The notes under the pieces were generated by a model. It was given only the letters and a program-made list of their open reading frames with translations, searched no databases and was not told where the DNA came from. A stretch of 64,000 nucleotides of DNA. It comes from CAYHHI01 sp964356335 (lineage in GTDB: Bacteria; Arandabacterota; Arandabacteria; Arandabacterales; Arandabacteraceae). The stretch lies in contig CAYHHI010000015.1 of assembly GCA_964356335.1 (NCBI GenBank), positions 1 to 64,000 on the forward strand, given 5' to 3'. The position numbers and the translations under genes are program-made. The stretch's first letter is position 1; every line of letters begins with the position of its first letter. Shown piece by piece: positions 10,601 through 17,446 of the stretch.

Positions 10601-11014
10601 AAGATATATCGATATCCCATGGATGCAGTCTATGCCCATCGTGTGCTGCTGACCAATGAGCAAGCAGGCTCGGACGGCGACATCTTCCCCCAGGCCTTCA
10701 AGCTGGCGAATCTCGGCCCGGTGGTTGGGACGCGCACATGGGGTGGCGTGGTCGGAGAAAGGGCGGACAAGCCCTTTGTGGACGGCGGCATGATGACCAT
10801 CCCGGAGTTCGCATGGTGGGAGAAGGATGGGGGCTGGACGCTTGAGAATCGAGGAGCAGAACCCGACATCGAACTCGACAATCTCCCTGAGGATGAAATC
10901 CGCGGCCAGGACCGCCAGCTCGACAAGGCGATTGAACTGATCAACGAGATGCTCAAGAAGGATCCGATGACGCTGCCGGCCTATCCGCCTTATCCAGACA
11001 AGAGCAAGAGATAG
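7664..11014 (+). CDS. Tricorn-like S41 family protease, exported
   Basis: A 1116-residue tricorn-protease homologue. Residues about 10-40 form a hydrophobic signal segment ending near VAAE, so the protein is probably exported. Then follow TolB/WD-like beta-propeller repeats with many PDG and SPDG turns, a charged low-complexity linker (Glu, Asp and Lys rich, nt 9300-9440), a second propeller part, the C1 domain with STSHTY (candidate Ser-His), a PDZ-like domain with GDYILAVNGQPL, and the S41 catalytic core with GSDGDIF (nucleophile Ser near nt 10670) and a C-terminal ENRGAEPDIE (candidate Glu). The start is ATG 7664 behind AAGGAGGG; a GTG 18 bases upstream would lie over that site. Its position inside a nucleoside-transport operon is unusual. 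It probably digests peptides in the periplasm. Confidence 0.9.
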   Translation: MRSGKEGAGLTVIVCLTTIIVLTLVALFIPVVSVAAEGYLGFPTIRGNTIVFSCEGDLWSVSTDGGTARRLTQGEGSEILPQLSPDGTMIAFTGEYDGNDDVYVIPSVGGEPKRLTYHPYSDQVIAWSPDGKNVIFRSMRYSPHAIYKAFLVPAEGGFPKALPLDKVSFISFAPDDKRIAFTRTATEFRTWKRYKGGEAQDVWVGDLDKVEFKKITDFEGTDGFPLWVEDRIYFVSDRDGVMNVYSMTPDGTDIEQHTFHTDYDVRWPAYASGRIGYDCGGDLWLLDLASNRDTKLRIDIPSDRVEMRPRYVDPAKYVTDFEISPEGRRVAFGSRGDLELVPVREGRLIDLASGSDVRQKFPRWSHDGEWVAYVSDGTGEEEIYVVDAEHKKEPEQITKNTNIWKFPPIPSPDGKKLAYADATFTLFVVDRETGKATRVDTSDVWEIARYSWSPDSRWLAYAKPEDERFNSIFIYDTQTSKITRVTDRFTNDTEPTWDPEGKYLYFFSDRTLNPFLSKRGLEMILDKMTKPYLAMLRAGEKSPFFPKEPAEQEEESDFDDKQDDKASKSDQKAGEAKAVKSKAGSEAREQVEVKIDLDGIMDRVVEFPVPAGDDSNLWAGAGKIFYLSGPSLGMVGEAGDEAESVNDLHVFDLTKKEDKVIEEGIDSYRLSYDGKKILFKRGEQFCVVDSDKSGESDDDKKCQVDLSKWHLKIDPRLEFKQMFEEGWRLQRDFYWAPNMANIDWPAVKAKYEKLLPRIATRTDLNDLIGNLIGELSTSHTYIGGGDIKRPERVPVGLLGVDVAIDEASGCYKLTKIYPPEASSPDAVSPLTLSHAGVKVGDYILAVNGQPLRAPTNFYSMFVNLANDEVLLTVNDKPKPDDARDVIVKTIGDEHKVRYLDWVRSMREYVDKATGGRCGYFHIPDMDTGGLVEFSRTFFPQMEKPGLIIDARYNAGGFVSEIIIEKIGRELLALGQSRRGKIYRYPMDAVYAHRVLLTNEQAGSDGDIFPQAFKLANLGPVVGTRTWGGVVGERADKPFVDGGMMTIPEFAWWEKDGGWTLENRGAEPDIELDNLPEDEIRGQDRQLDKAIELINEMLKKDPMTLPAYPPYPDKSKR

Positions 11015-11224
11015 GCAAGTCTATTTCTGCGAAAGCACGATGTGGGGTACATAGGATTCAGTTTGACCGGCAGGGGCATTCTCACGGGAGCGATCAAGGG
11101 CAGACAAGGCTTTGAGAAGGGCGATCTCCGCAACATGGATGCTCTCTTCGCGGGGGCCAAGCTCCAGTCTGCCTTGAGAATAGAGGAGAGGCTGGCAGAA
11201 GTCGGCGCGAGAGGTCAGATCTAG
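11015..11224 (+). pseudogene. Aldo/keto reductase remnant
   Basis: The 209 bases between the protease and the ABC ATPase are open in one frame and read like the middle of an aldo/keto reductase. RKHDVGYIGFSLTGRGILTG resembles the family's 'GIGYIAYSPLGRGFLTG' stretch, followed by a loop (FEKGDLRNMDALF) and SALRIEERLAEVGA, which matches the helix after it. There is no plausible start (the first GTG, 11042, has no ribosome site) and the frame stops at a TAG that overlaps the GTG of the ABC ATPase gene. Both ends of the enzyme, including the catalytic Tyr and Lys, are missing. I read it as a deletion remnant of a lost gene. The call rests on pattern memory, not on a search. Confidence 0.6.
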
Positions 11225-12753
11225 TGGATTTCGCAGTCCGGATAAACGGTATCACCAAGGCCTTCCCGAGAGTTGTCGCAAGTGACAACGTGAGCCTAGA
11301 CATACGACAGGGTGAGGTACATGCCCTAGTGGGCGAGAATGGTGCCGGCAAGACCACGCTCATGAACATCCTCTATGGTCTTGTGAGGCCGGATGCAGGC
11401 GAGATCACGATGGACGGCATCTCGCTTCCTGTTGCCGCAGGCTTCCTCGGTCTTACCTATCGCATAGGAATGATCCACCAGCATTTCATGTTGATCGGCC
11501 AATTCACGGTGCTCGAAAACATAGTCCTCGGGGCGGAGCCAAGAAGGGGATTGCTTCTCGACAAGCGGAGCGCGAGAGCCAAGGTCGAGCGACTCATGAA
11601 GGAGTACGGAATCGAGGTCGATCCTGACAGGCGGGTTGATGATCTCTCGGTAGGGGAGGAGCAGCGAGTCGAGATCCTGAAGGTCCTTTACAGAGATGCC
11701 CGGATCATAATAATGGACGAACCGACTTCAGTACTCACGCCTCAGGAGGCTGCCAACCTCTTCTCAACGATGAGGACTCTCACCAAGGCGGGAAAGACTG
11801 TCATCTTCATAACCCATAAGCTTGAAGAAGTGATGGAGGTGGCGGACACCGTGACCGTGATGAGGGCGGGCCACGTGATTGGCACGATGCCTATCCGACA
11901 AACCGATATCCCGACCCTTGCCGAGATGATGGTGGGCCACAGGATGGAAGCGATGCGAGCAAAGAAGACAAGGCCGACCGAACAGGTGCTCCTCGAAATC
12001 AAGGGCGCGTCGCTGGTTTCGCGCAAAGGCCAACGGCTTCTCAACGATGTGTCTTTCACCGTGCACAGGGGTGAGATCTTTGGAATATGTGGTGTGGAGG
12101 GCAATGGCCAGGATGAGCTCTTCGAAGTCCTTGTCGGGCTCCGAGAGCCCACCGAGGGGACCCTAACCTTGGAAGGCACAGACTTGACCTTCATGTCTGT
12201 CGCCGGAAGGCTTCGTGCGGGTCTTGCTCACATTCCTCCGGACAGGATCAGGATGGGCCTCGTGAGTGAAATGAGTCTCAGAGAAAATCTCATTCTCGGA
12301 AGGCAGAATGATCCCCAGTTCGCAGGGACGGTCTTCCTGAGGCAGGATGCGATCAACGAGGCCACCGGCCGCCTGGTTCGCCAATTCGGGATTGAGCCGC
12401 CGGATGTCGCGATGAGGGCAGGGCTTCTCTCCGGAGGCAACCAGCAGAAGGCGATCGCAGCGAGAGAATTCAGCCGTCGTCCCGAATTCCTGATTGCCTC
12501 TCAGCCTACAAGGGGCCTCGATATCGGAGCTGCCCGGCTGATACATGAGCTCCTGATAAAACACGCCGAAGAGGGAAAGGGCGTGCTTCTCATCTCAGCC
12601 GATCTTGCAGAAGTGATGAGCTTTTCTGACAGGATCGGCGTGATGTACCGAGGGACGATCGTAGGTATCGTCGAACAGGTTCGCGCGACCAAGGAAAAAT
12701 TGGGGCTGATGATGGCGGGAGCTAAAGTGGCTATTGACCAGGCCAGGTGTTAG
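11224..12753 (+). CDS. Nucleoside/simple-sugar ABC transporter ATP-binding protein (double ATPase)
   Basis: A 509-residue fusion of two ABC ATPase domains, as in NupA/YufO and RbsA. Domain 1 has an intact Walker A (GENGAGKTT, near residue 38), signature LSVGEEQRVEI and Walker B IIIMDEPTS. Domain 2 has the degenerate P-loop GVEGNGQDE and signature LSGGNQQKAI that are usual for the second half of this family. The start is GTG 11224, overlapping the stop of the upstream aldo/keto-reductase remnant. It is followed after 3 bases by the first permease gene. Together with the BMP-type lipoprotein and two permeases it should form a purine-nucleoside importer at the inner membrane. BMP-linked double ATPases of this type are generally nucleoside transporters, which fits adenine deaminase upstream. 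Confidence 0.92.
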   Translation: MDFAVRINGITKAFPRVVASDNVSLDIRQGEVHALVGENGAGKTTLMNILYGLVRPDAGEITMDGISLPVAAGFLGLTYRIGMIHQHFMLIGQFTVLENIVLGAEPRRGLLLDKRSARAKVERLMKEYGIEVDPDRRVDDLSVGEEQRVEILKVLYRDARIIIMDEPTSVLTPQEAANLFSTMRTLTKAGKTVIFITHKLEEVMEVADTVTVMRAGHVIGTMPIRQTDIPTLAEMMVGHRMEAMRAKKTRPTEQVLLEIKGASLVSRKGQRLLNDVSFTVHRGEIFGICGVEGNGQDELFEVLVGLREPTEGTLTLEGTDLTFMSVAGRLRAGLAHIPPDRIRMGLVSEMSLRENLILGRQNDPQFAGTVFLRQDAINEATGRLVRQFGIEPPDVAMRAGLLSGGNQQKAIAAREFSRRPEFLIASQPTRGLDIGAARLIHELLIKHAEEGKGVLLISADLAEVMSFSDRIGVMYRGTIVGIVEQVRATKEKLGLMMAGAKVAIDQARC

Positions 12754-12756
12754 GGT

Positions 12757-13836
12757 ATGAAGCGTCTTCGCACGAGTACGCGTCTCCGCTCCGCGCTATC
12801 GGATGCCATTCCGCCGCTCGTGTCCCTCATGCTTGCCGCCATCGTGTCTTCAATCATTTTGCTCGCGCTCGGCCAGAATCCTCTTCATATCGCCTCCGTT
12901 ATGCTCCATGGCTCAATCGGGAGCATGCGGAGTTTCTCGAACACCCTTGAGGAGGCGACCCCGCTCATCTTCACCGGGCTTTGCGTGGCGATTGCCATGC
13001 ACTGCGGCCTCTTCAATATCGGGGGTGAAGGGCAGCTGGTTCTTGGAGCATTTGCGGCAGCATGGGTCGGGGTCAGGGTTGCGGGCCTGAGCCCCCTTGC
13101 CCACGTGACCCTCTGCATCGCAGTCGCCGGACTCGCGGGTGCTGCCTGGGCTTTGGTTGCCGGCGTCTTGAAGGCCAGGTTCGGGGCGCACGAGGTCATA
13201 AACACCATCATGCTTAACTATGTCGCCTTCATCGTCACTAACTACCTCGTGAGCATGCCCTACTTCAAGAAGCCGGGTCAGATCCCTCAGACCGAAGACG
13301 TGCTCGCGAGTGCGCTCCTGCCGAGGATGACCTTCATCTACAAGTACACGAGGCTGAATCTTGGATTCATCGTTGCGATCCTTGCGGTCATATTGATCTA
13401 CATTCTTCTTGAAAGGACCAAGCTCGGCTATGAGATAAAAGCGGTCGGGCTGAATCCCGTCGCCAGCCGCGCCTCAGGGATTTCCGTGATGCGAAACATC
13501 ATCATCGCCATGGCGATAAGCGGCTTCCTTGGCGGATTGGCCGGGGCAGAGCGCGTGCTCGGAGTTCACAAGCACTTCATCAGCCCCTTCCCATTCGGAT
13601 ACGGGTTTGCGGGGATAGCCGTGGCTCTTCTAGGTAGAAACAAACCCTTAGGCGTGCTGATTGCTGCAATCTTCTTTGGCGCACTGGCAAGCGGGGGTGC
13701 CCAGGTTGATATGGAGACCACGGTGCCACGCGAGCTTGTGACAGTGATTCAGGCGATCGTGATCATCTTCGTTGCCTGCGAATATCTGGTGAGAAAGTTC
13801 GGATTGGCACCCAAGGGAGCTGCTGCCAATGAATGA
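12757..13836 (+). CDS. Nucleoside ABC transporter permease (NupB/YufP-like)
   Basis: A 359-residue BPD_transp_2-family permease with about nine or ten hydrophobic segments. The stretch HCGLFNIGGEGQLVLGA near residue 85 is the hallmark of this family (NIGxEGQ), and ARFGAHEVINTIMLNYVA near 145 is also typical. It is one of the two membrane subunits for the BMP-type importer. The ATG starts 3 bases after the ATPase stop and the gene overlaps the second permease by 8 bases, so the three genes form one translationally coupled unit. The N-terminal basic residues (KRLRTSTRLR) place the N terminus in the cytoplasm. Substrate specificity for nucleosides is inferred from the binding protein and from adenine deaminase. 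Confidence 0.92.
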   Translation: MKRLRTSTRLRSALSDAIPPLVSLMLAAIVSSIILLALGQNPLHIASVMLHGSIGSMRSFSNTLEEATPLIFTGLCVAIAMHCGLFNIGGEGQLVLGAFAAAWVGVRVAGLSPLAHVTLCIAVAGLAGAAWALVAGVLKARFGAHEVINTIMLNYVAFIVTNYLVSMPYFKKPGQIPQTEDVLASALLPRMTFIYKYTRLNLGFIVAILAVILIYILLERTKLGYEIKAVGLNPVASRASGISVMRNIIIAMAISGFLGGLAGAERVLGVHKHFISPFPFGYGFAGIAVALLGRNKPLGVLIAAIFFGALASGGAQVDMETTVPRELVTVIQAIVIIFVACEYLVRKFGLAPKGAAANE

Positions 13837-14725
13837 CTTCCTCAGCGTTCTAAATGTCACGCTCCTCCTGGCAACAATAAGGAAGTCTGTTCCACTGGTC
13901 TTCGCCAGCATAGGCGGCTTCTTCAGCGAGCGCTCGGGTGTCATAAACATCGGGCTCGAGGGCATGATGCTGTTCGGAGCCTTCAGCGGTGCCCTGATCG
14001 CCTACTCCACCCATAATCCATGGCTCGGGGTCCTCGGAGCGGCCGTGACCGGAGGCCTGGTCGGCTATCTCCACGCGGTCGCTACGATATCCTTGAGGGC
14101 AAACCAGATCATATCGGGTGTTGCCATCAACATGCTTGCTGTCGGGGGTACGCTTTTCCTCTCCCAGGTATTCGTCGGAGGCGAAAGGTCGTTCTCGCTT
14201 GGTCCAGCCGATAGGCTTCCCATGTGGGGACCCTTCATCCCCCTCGCCTACATGAGTTTCCTGGCCGTCGGCCTCGCCTACGCATTCTCCTATTTCACAG
14301 TCCCCGGTTTGAGGATGCGTGCAGTTGGTGAGCATCCCAGGGCAGCCGATACTCAGGGCATAAACGTGATCAGGATGCGGTTCTTCGGTGTGGTGACCAG
14401 TGGTGTCTGTGCGGGCCTGGGGGGCGCCTATCTCCCCTTCTTCTCGGGCTCATTCGCGAAGAACATGACCTCGGGCCAGGGCTACATTGCGCTTGCCGCT
14501 CTGATCTTCGGCAAATGGAACCCAATCGGTGCGATGGCGGCATCGATCCTCTTCGGCTTTGCGGATGCTCTTCAGGAATCGCTCCAGGGTAGGGCAGGGC
14601 TTCCTTCGCAGCTCTTCCAGGTGATTCCCTATCTACTCACCATAGTAGCGCTGGCGGGCGTGATCGGCAGGTCTGTGGCTCCAGCGGCAGTCGGGAAGCA
14701 CTATCAAAGGGAAGAAAAGGCCTGA
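13829..14725 (+). CDS. Nucleoside ABC transporter permease (NupC/YufQ-like)
   Basis: A 298-residue second BPD_transp_2-family permease. It shows SERSGVINIGLEGMMLFGAF near residue 32, the family NIGLEG motif, and SLRANQIISGVAINMLAVG near residue 90, both characteristic of the smaller permease of BMP-type importers. The C-terminal region has RAVGEHPRAADTQGI, a conserved cytoplasmic loop that contacts the ATPase. It overlaps the preceding permease gene by 8 bases and closes the operon; only 4 bases separate its stop from the stop of the convergent PTS IIA-like gene, with no obvious terminator between them. It pairs with the 359-residue permease to form the membrane channel. Confidence 0.92.
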   Translation: MNDFLSVLNVTLLLATIRKSVPLVFASIGGFFSERSGVINIGLEGMMLFGAFSGALIAYSTHNPWLGVLGAAVTGGLVGYLHAVATISLRANQIISGVAINMLAVGGTLFLSQVFVGGERSFSLGPADRLPMWGPFIPLAYMSFLAVGLAYAFSYFTVPGLRMRAVGEHPRAADTQGINVIRMRFFGVVTSGVCAGLGGAYLPFFSGSFAKNMTSGQGYIALAALIFGKWNPIGAMAASILFGFADALQESLQGRAGLPSQLFQVIPYLLTIVALAGVIGRSVAPAAVGKHYQREEKA

Positions 14726-14729
14726 ACCA

Positions 14730-15182
14730 TCATGCTTCTGCCTTGAGCAGCGCGAGGACTTCCAAGGCGTCTCGTGCCCTCAGGATTCGCTTGCGGAAGG
14801 CTTCGTCCCTGAAGAGTTGCACCAGTTTCGCGAGCACCTTCAGGAAATCGTCCTTCTGTCTATCAGATGAAGCGATCAGAAGAACAATCCGCACGGGCTT
14901 GCCATCCAGCGCCTCGAAATCGATGCCCTTCCTGCTCCTGCCAAGGGCCATCACAAAGTTGCTGACAGACGGGATCTTGACATGAGGGATGGCTATCTCG
15001 AAGCCAATTCCTGTGCTGAGAATCTTTTCCCTCTCAAGGACGGACTCTTCAAAATCATTCCCGTTTGTGATCTCAGGGGAGCTCTCCACCACGGTGAAGA
15101 GCTCCTTAAGAGCCTCGTTCTTGGTTGTGGCCTTGAGGTCTACGATTCTTTCAGGGGTAATGAGGCTGGAAATTCTTAACAT
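14730..15182 (-). CDS. PTS EIIA-like (fructose/PtsN type) domain protein
   Basis: A 150-residue PTS_EIIA_2 domain, the fold of FruA-IIA and PtsN. The phosphorylatable histidine is in GFEIAIPHVK, and the N terminus SSLITPERIVDLKATTKNEAL is a standard start for this domain. No EIIB, EIIC or HPr gene is nearby, so a regulatory role like PtsN is more likely than sugar transport. A GTG at 15197 overlaps the stop of the cupin gene (GTGA) and would add five residues; I prefer the ATG at 15182 by similarity to family starts, though neither has a well spaced ribosome site. It lies directly downstream of the cupin gene and is probably co-transcribed from the promoter at 15578-15606. Confidence 0.82.
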   Translation of the reverse strand: MLRISSLITPERIVDLKATTKNEALKELFTVVESSPEITNGNDFEESVLEREKILSTGIGFEIAIPHVKIPSVSNFVMALGRSRKGIDFEALDGKPVRIVLLIASSDRQKDDFLKVLAKLVQLFRDEAFRKRILRARDALEVLALLKAEA

Positions 15183-15193
15183 AGGGTACGGAG

Positions 15194-15544
15194 TCACTCC
15201 TCAGGTTTGACGATGGGGATGACGCAGATGAATTTTAGCGGCTTATCCCCAGCGTTTACGAACTGATGCTCTTCATCTGGGGCGACGAGCACAAAGGAAT
15301 CCTTCTCGATTGGGTGGTCTTTGCCCTTCTGCCTCACGTTGCCCCTGCCTTCCAGCACATAGACCTCATGTTCCCAAGGATGGGTATGGTACAGCGTATG
15401 TCCTCCGGGCTCAATCTCGAAGATCCTCATGATGAAGTTGGGCGCCGCGTCCTTCTCCGACAGGAGCACCCGCATCTTGACTCCCTTGGCTTCCTTTTCC
15501 TTCACCGGGCCTGCCGGCACGTTAAGGGCTTTGTCTATTTTCAC
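15194..15544 (-). CDS. Small cupin-domain protein
   Basis: A single-domain cupin of 116 residues. Cupin motif 1 is GGHTLYHTHPWEHEVYVLEG, giving two His and a Glu as metal ligands, and motif 2 is DSFVLVAPDEEHQFVN with the third His. Such proteins bind a divalent metal and are either small enzymes or sensors; no substrate can be read from sequence. A TTG at 15556 would add four residues, but GTG 15544 has TGGAGG at the right spacing, so it is taken as the start. A near-consensus promoter lies upstream, and the PTS IIA-like gene follows immediately, so the pair forms a two-gene operon. Confidence 0.85.
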   Translation of the reverse strand: MKIDKALNVPAGPVKEKEAKGVKMRVLLSEKDAAPNFIMRIFEIEPGGHTLYHTHPWEHEVYVLEGRGNVRQKGKDHPIEKDSFVLVAPDEEHQFVNAGDKPLKFICVIPIVKPEE

Positions 15545-15577
15545 ATGTGCCTCCAAACCAGAAGCTCACAAATGACC

Positions 15578-15606
15578 ATCTTACTTCAAAATGCAGCCAA
15601 AGTCAA
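15578..15606 (-). promoter_or_regulatory. Sigma-70-type promoter for cupin-PTS IIA operon
   Basis: On the minus strand TTGACT (15606-15601), a 17-base spacer and TAAGAT (15583-15578) stand about 35 bases upstream of the cupin start codon. Confidence 0.6.
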
Positions 15607-15682
15607 TGGCCTGGCAGCACAAAGGGGAGGTGGGGGTAGGGTGTACCTGGATCGGCAAGGCCAAGCGGCTCTTCATATACCT

Positions 15683-17281
15683 TCACTTCTGGTAAACGCT
15701 CTTTGGGAGTTCCACCGAGAACTCTCGGAGATTGGAAATCAACGCCTCCTTCTCTGACGGCTCAACGGCACAAAATGTCACAGTTGCACCACCGGCGATC
15801 ACGTTGTTCTGAATTCGCCATCGTTGGAGTTCAATCCACTCCTCGGGCAAGCCTCCAAATCGTACAAACCACTTGGTATAAAGTATTGCAAGCCGTGTGT
15901 CCGCAGCCTTTGCCATTTCATAGATTCTGCGACTATCGTAAGTCCCATCTCTTTTGGCAGAGGCCACTTCCAAGTTTGCCAATCCCATCAGGTCCAGGCA
16001 CTTTATGTCAGCGAGAAAGTTGACTGCGCCGATGTCATTCAAGGCCACGCACTTGTCCTGGTAGAATCTCTTCACAAAAAGACCCATCTGATATTGCTGC
16101 TCATAGATGTTCGTGGTCGCCAGGGGTGCCCTTGTGAGCAACTCCCTTCCCCTGGGAACCAGCGTGGAGACAGTCGCGATAGTCACAAGGGCTGGGAATA
16201 CGTACTTCGCGATTGAGGCCGCAAGCGTCTTGGGCCGCCCAGGCGGGGTCATGTATGCGGCCAGTGAAACAGCAACCACAAATAACCCGAGGCCCACGAG
16301 GTAAGCCTCGTATCTATGGAGAGAGCCTATCTTGGCGAATTGCACGTGAAGGAAGGCAGTCACGACAAACAGGATGGCCATGATGGTCGAGGCTTTCCAG
16401 AGTCTCCTGTCTCGGACATACTGAAGCAGCACGAATGACAGATTCCCCAGGAACAGCACCAGTAGGTAAGGATGCTTCGTCATTCTCTGGAAACTGGTGA
16501 ACCCGACGGAGTCGACCACCCCTTCTGCGGAGGATGTGTCGGGAAACCTGCCTTTGGCAAGTACCGACTCCGGCAGTAGGTGCCACCCGTGCGAGATCGA
16601 GATGATCCCGAAGATAGCAACTGGAAGGAGAGCGATTGCGCCAAGCGCCACGGCATTCAGGAATCTCCTCTGTGCCAGGAATAAGCAGCTTGCTGCGAAA
16701 ACCAGGAAGAGACCTTCGTACCGGCACATCACAACCAGCGCGGCGAAGAGACAGACAGGAATCAGGCTGCGAGACCCGGCCTGGCGGTCGGCAAGCACTT
16801 TGGAAGCGAAGTAGGCGAAACACATGCTGAAGAGCATGTGCATTATGTGTTCGTGGCCGGTGAGCACGAGGGCGGGCAGGGGGGTGAAGCATATGATAGA
16901 AGCCAACACCGCAAAGACGAAGACAGCATTCCTCGCATATCTTCTCAGGAAGAAATACGAGCACGCGATCAAGAGCCCGGCAAAGATAAGGTTCAGGATC
17001 AACGGACTGAGTTCGTTTACGCCAAAGACGGCATACGTACCCGACAGCAGGAGGGGCCACAGTATTGACGACGATGAAGAAGTGAAGCCATACCTGGTTA
17101 TTCCCCAGACGCCATGCTGGGCAAGATTCTTTGCGATTGCCATCATTATGTAGGGATCATCGAGGGCATAGACCACATGCCCCTCATTGCGCTGGATGCA
17201 AACTGCCAAAGATGCTGACGTGATCGCGTAGAGCAGGGCAAGCGATACGATCAACGGCCAATGCCGCTTAATCAAGCTCAT
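15683..17281 (-). CDS. GT-C type membrane glycosyltransferase-like protein
   Basis: A 532-residue polytopic membrane protein with about ten to twelve hydrophobic segments and a soluble C-terminal part. The N-terminal loop after the first helix has ALDDPYIMMAIAKNLAQHGVWGI, an acidic DD pair followed by an amphipathic helix, as in GT-C glycosyltransferases of the PMT/ArnT/GT87 type, which use polyprenyl-phosphate sugars on the periplasmic side. The C-terminal domain begins near residue 400 (DKCVALNDIGAVNFLADIKCLDLMGLAN), a motif I recognise from this group of large membrane proteins. The ATG is preceded by AGGTGAG. It lies between the M16 protease gene (165 bases upstream) and the cupin operon. 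Sugar, acceptor and exact GT family cannot be read from the sequence. Confidence 0.7.
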   Translation of the reverse strand: MSLIKRHWPLIVSLALLYAITSASLAVCIQRNEGHVVYALDDPYIMMAIAKNLAQHGVWGITRYGFTSSSSSILWPLLLSGTYAVFGVNELSPLILNLIFAGLLIACSYFFLRRYARNAVFVFAVLASIICFTPLPALVLTGHEHIMHMLFSMCFAYFASKVLADRQAGSRSLIPVCLFAALVVMCRYEGLFLVFAASCLFLAQRRFLNAVALGAIALLPVAIFGIISISHGWHLLPESVLAKGRFPDTSSAEGVVDSVGFTSFQRMTKHPYLLVLFLGNLSFVLLQYVRDRRLWKASTIMAILFVVTAFLHVQFAKIGSLHRYEAYLVGLGLFVVAVSLAAYMTPPGRPKTLAASIAKYVFPALVTIATVSTLVPRGRELLTRAPLATTNIYEQQYQMGLFVKRFYQDKCVALNDIGAVNFLADIKCLDLMGLANLEVASAKRDGTYDSRRIYEMAKAADTRLAILYTKWFVRFGGLPEEWIELQRWRIQNNVIAGGATVTFCAVEPSEKEALISNLREFSVELPKSVYQK

Positions 17282-17446
17282 GTTGATGGCTCACCTGACT
17301 TCACGCCTGCAACCTGCGCCGCTTCGCTGCTTCACTGCGGCCGCGATTCGCAAGAACCGGAGTTTACTCTCAGTCAACCCAGTTTTCAAGCACAGGTACG
17401 GCAAGAGTGAACGTCGCCGAGCTCGAGCCAACCTTGGTGCCTGCGC

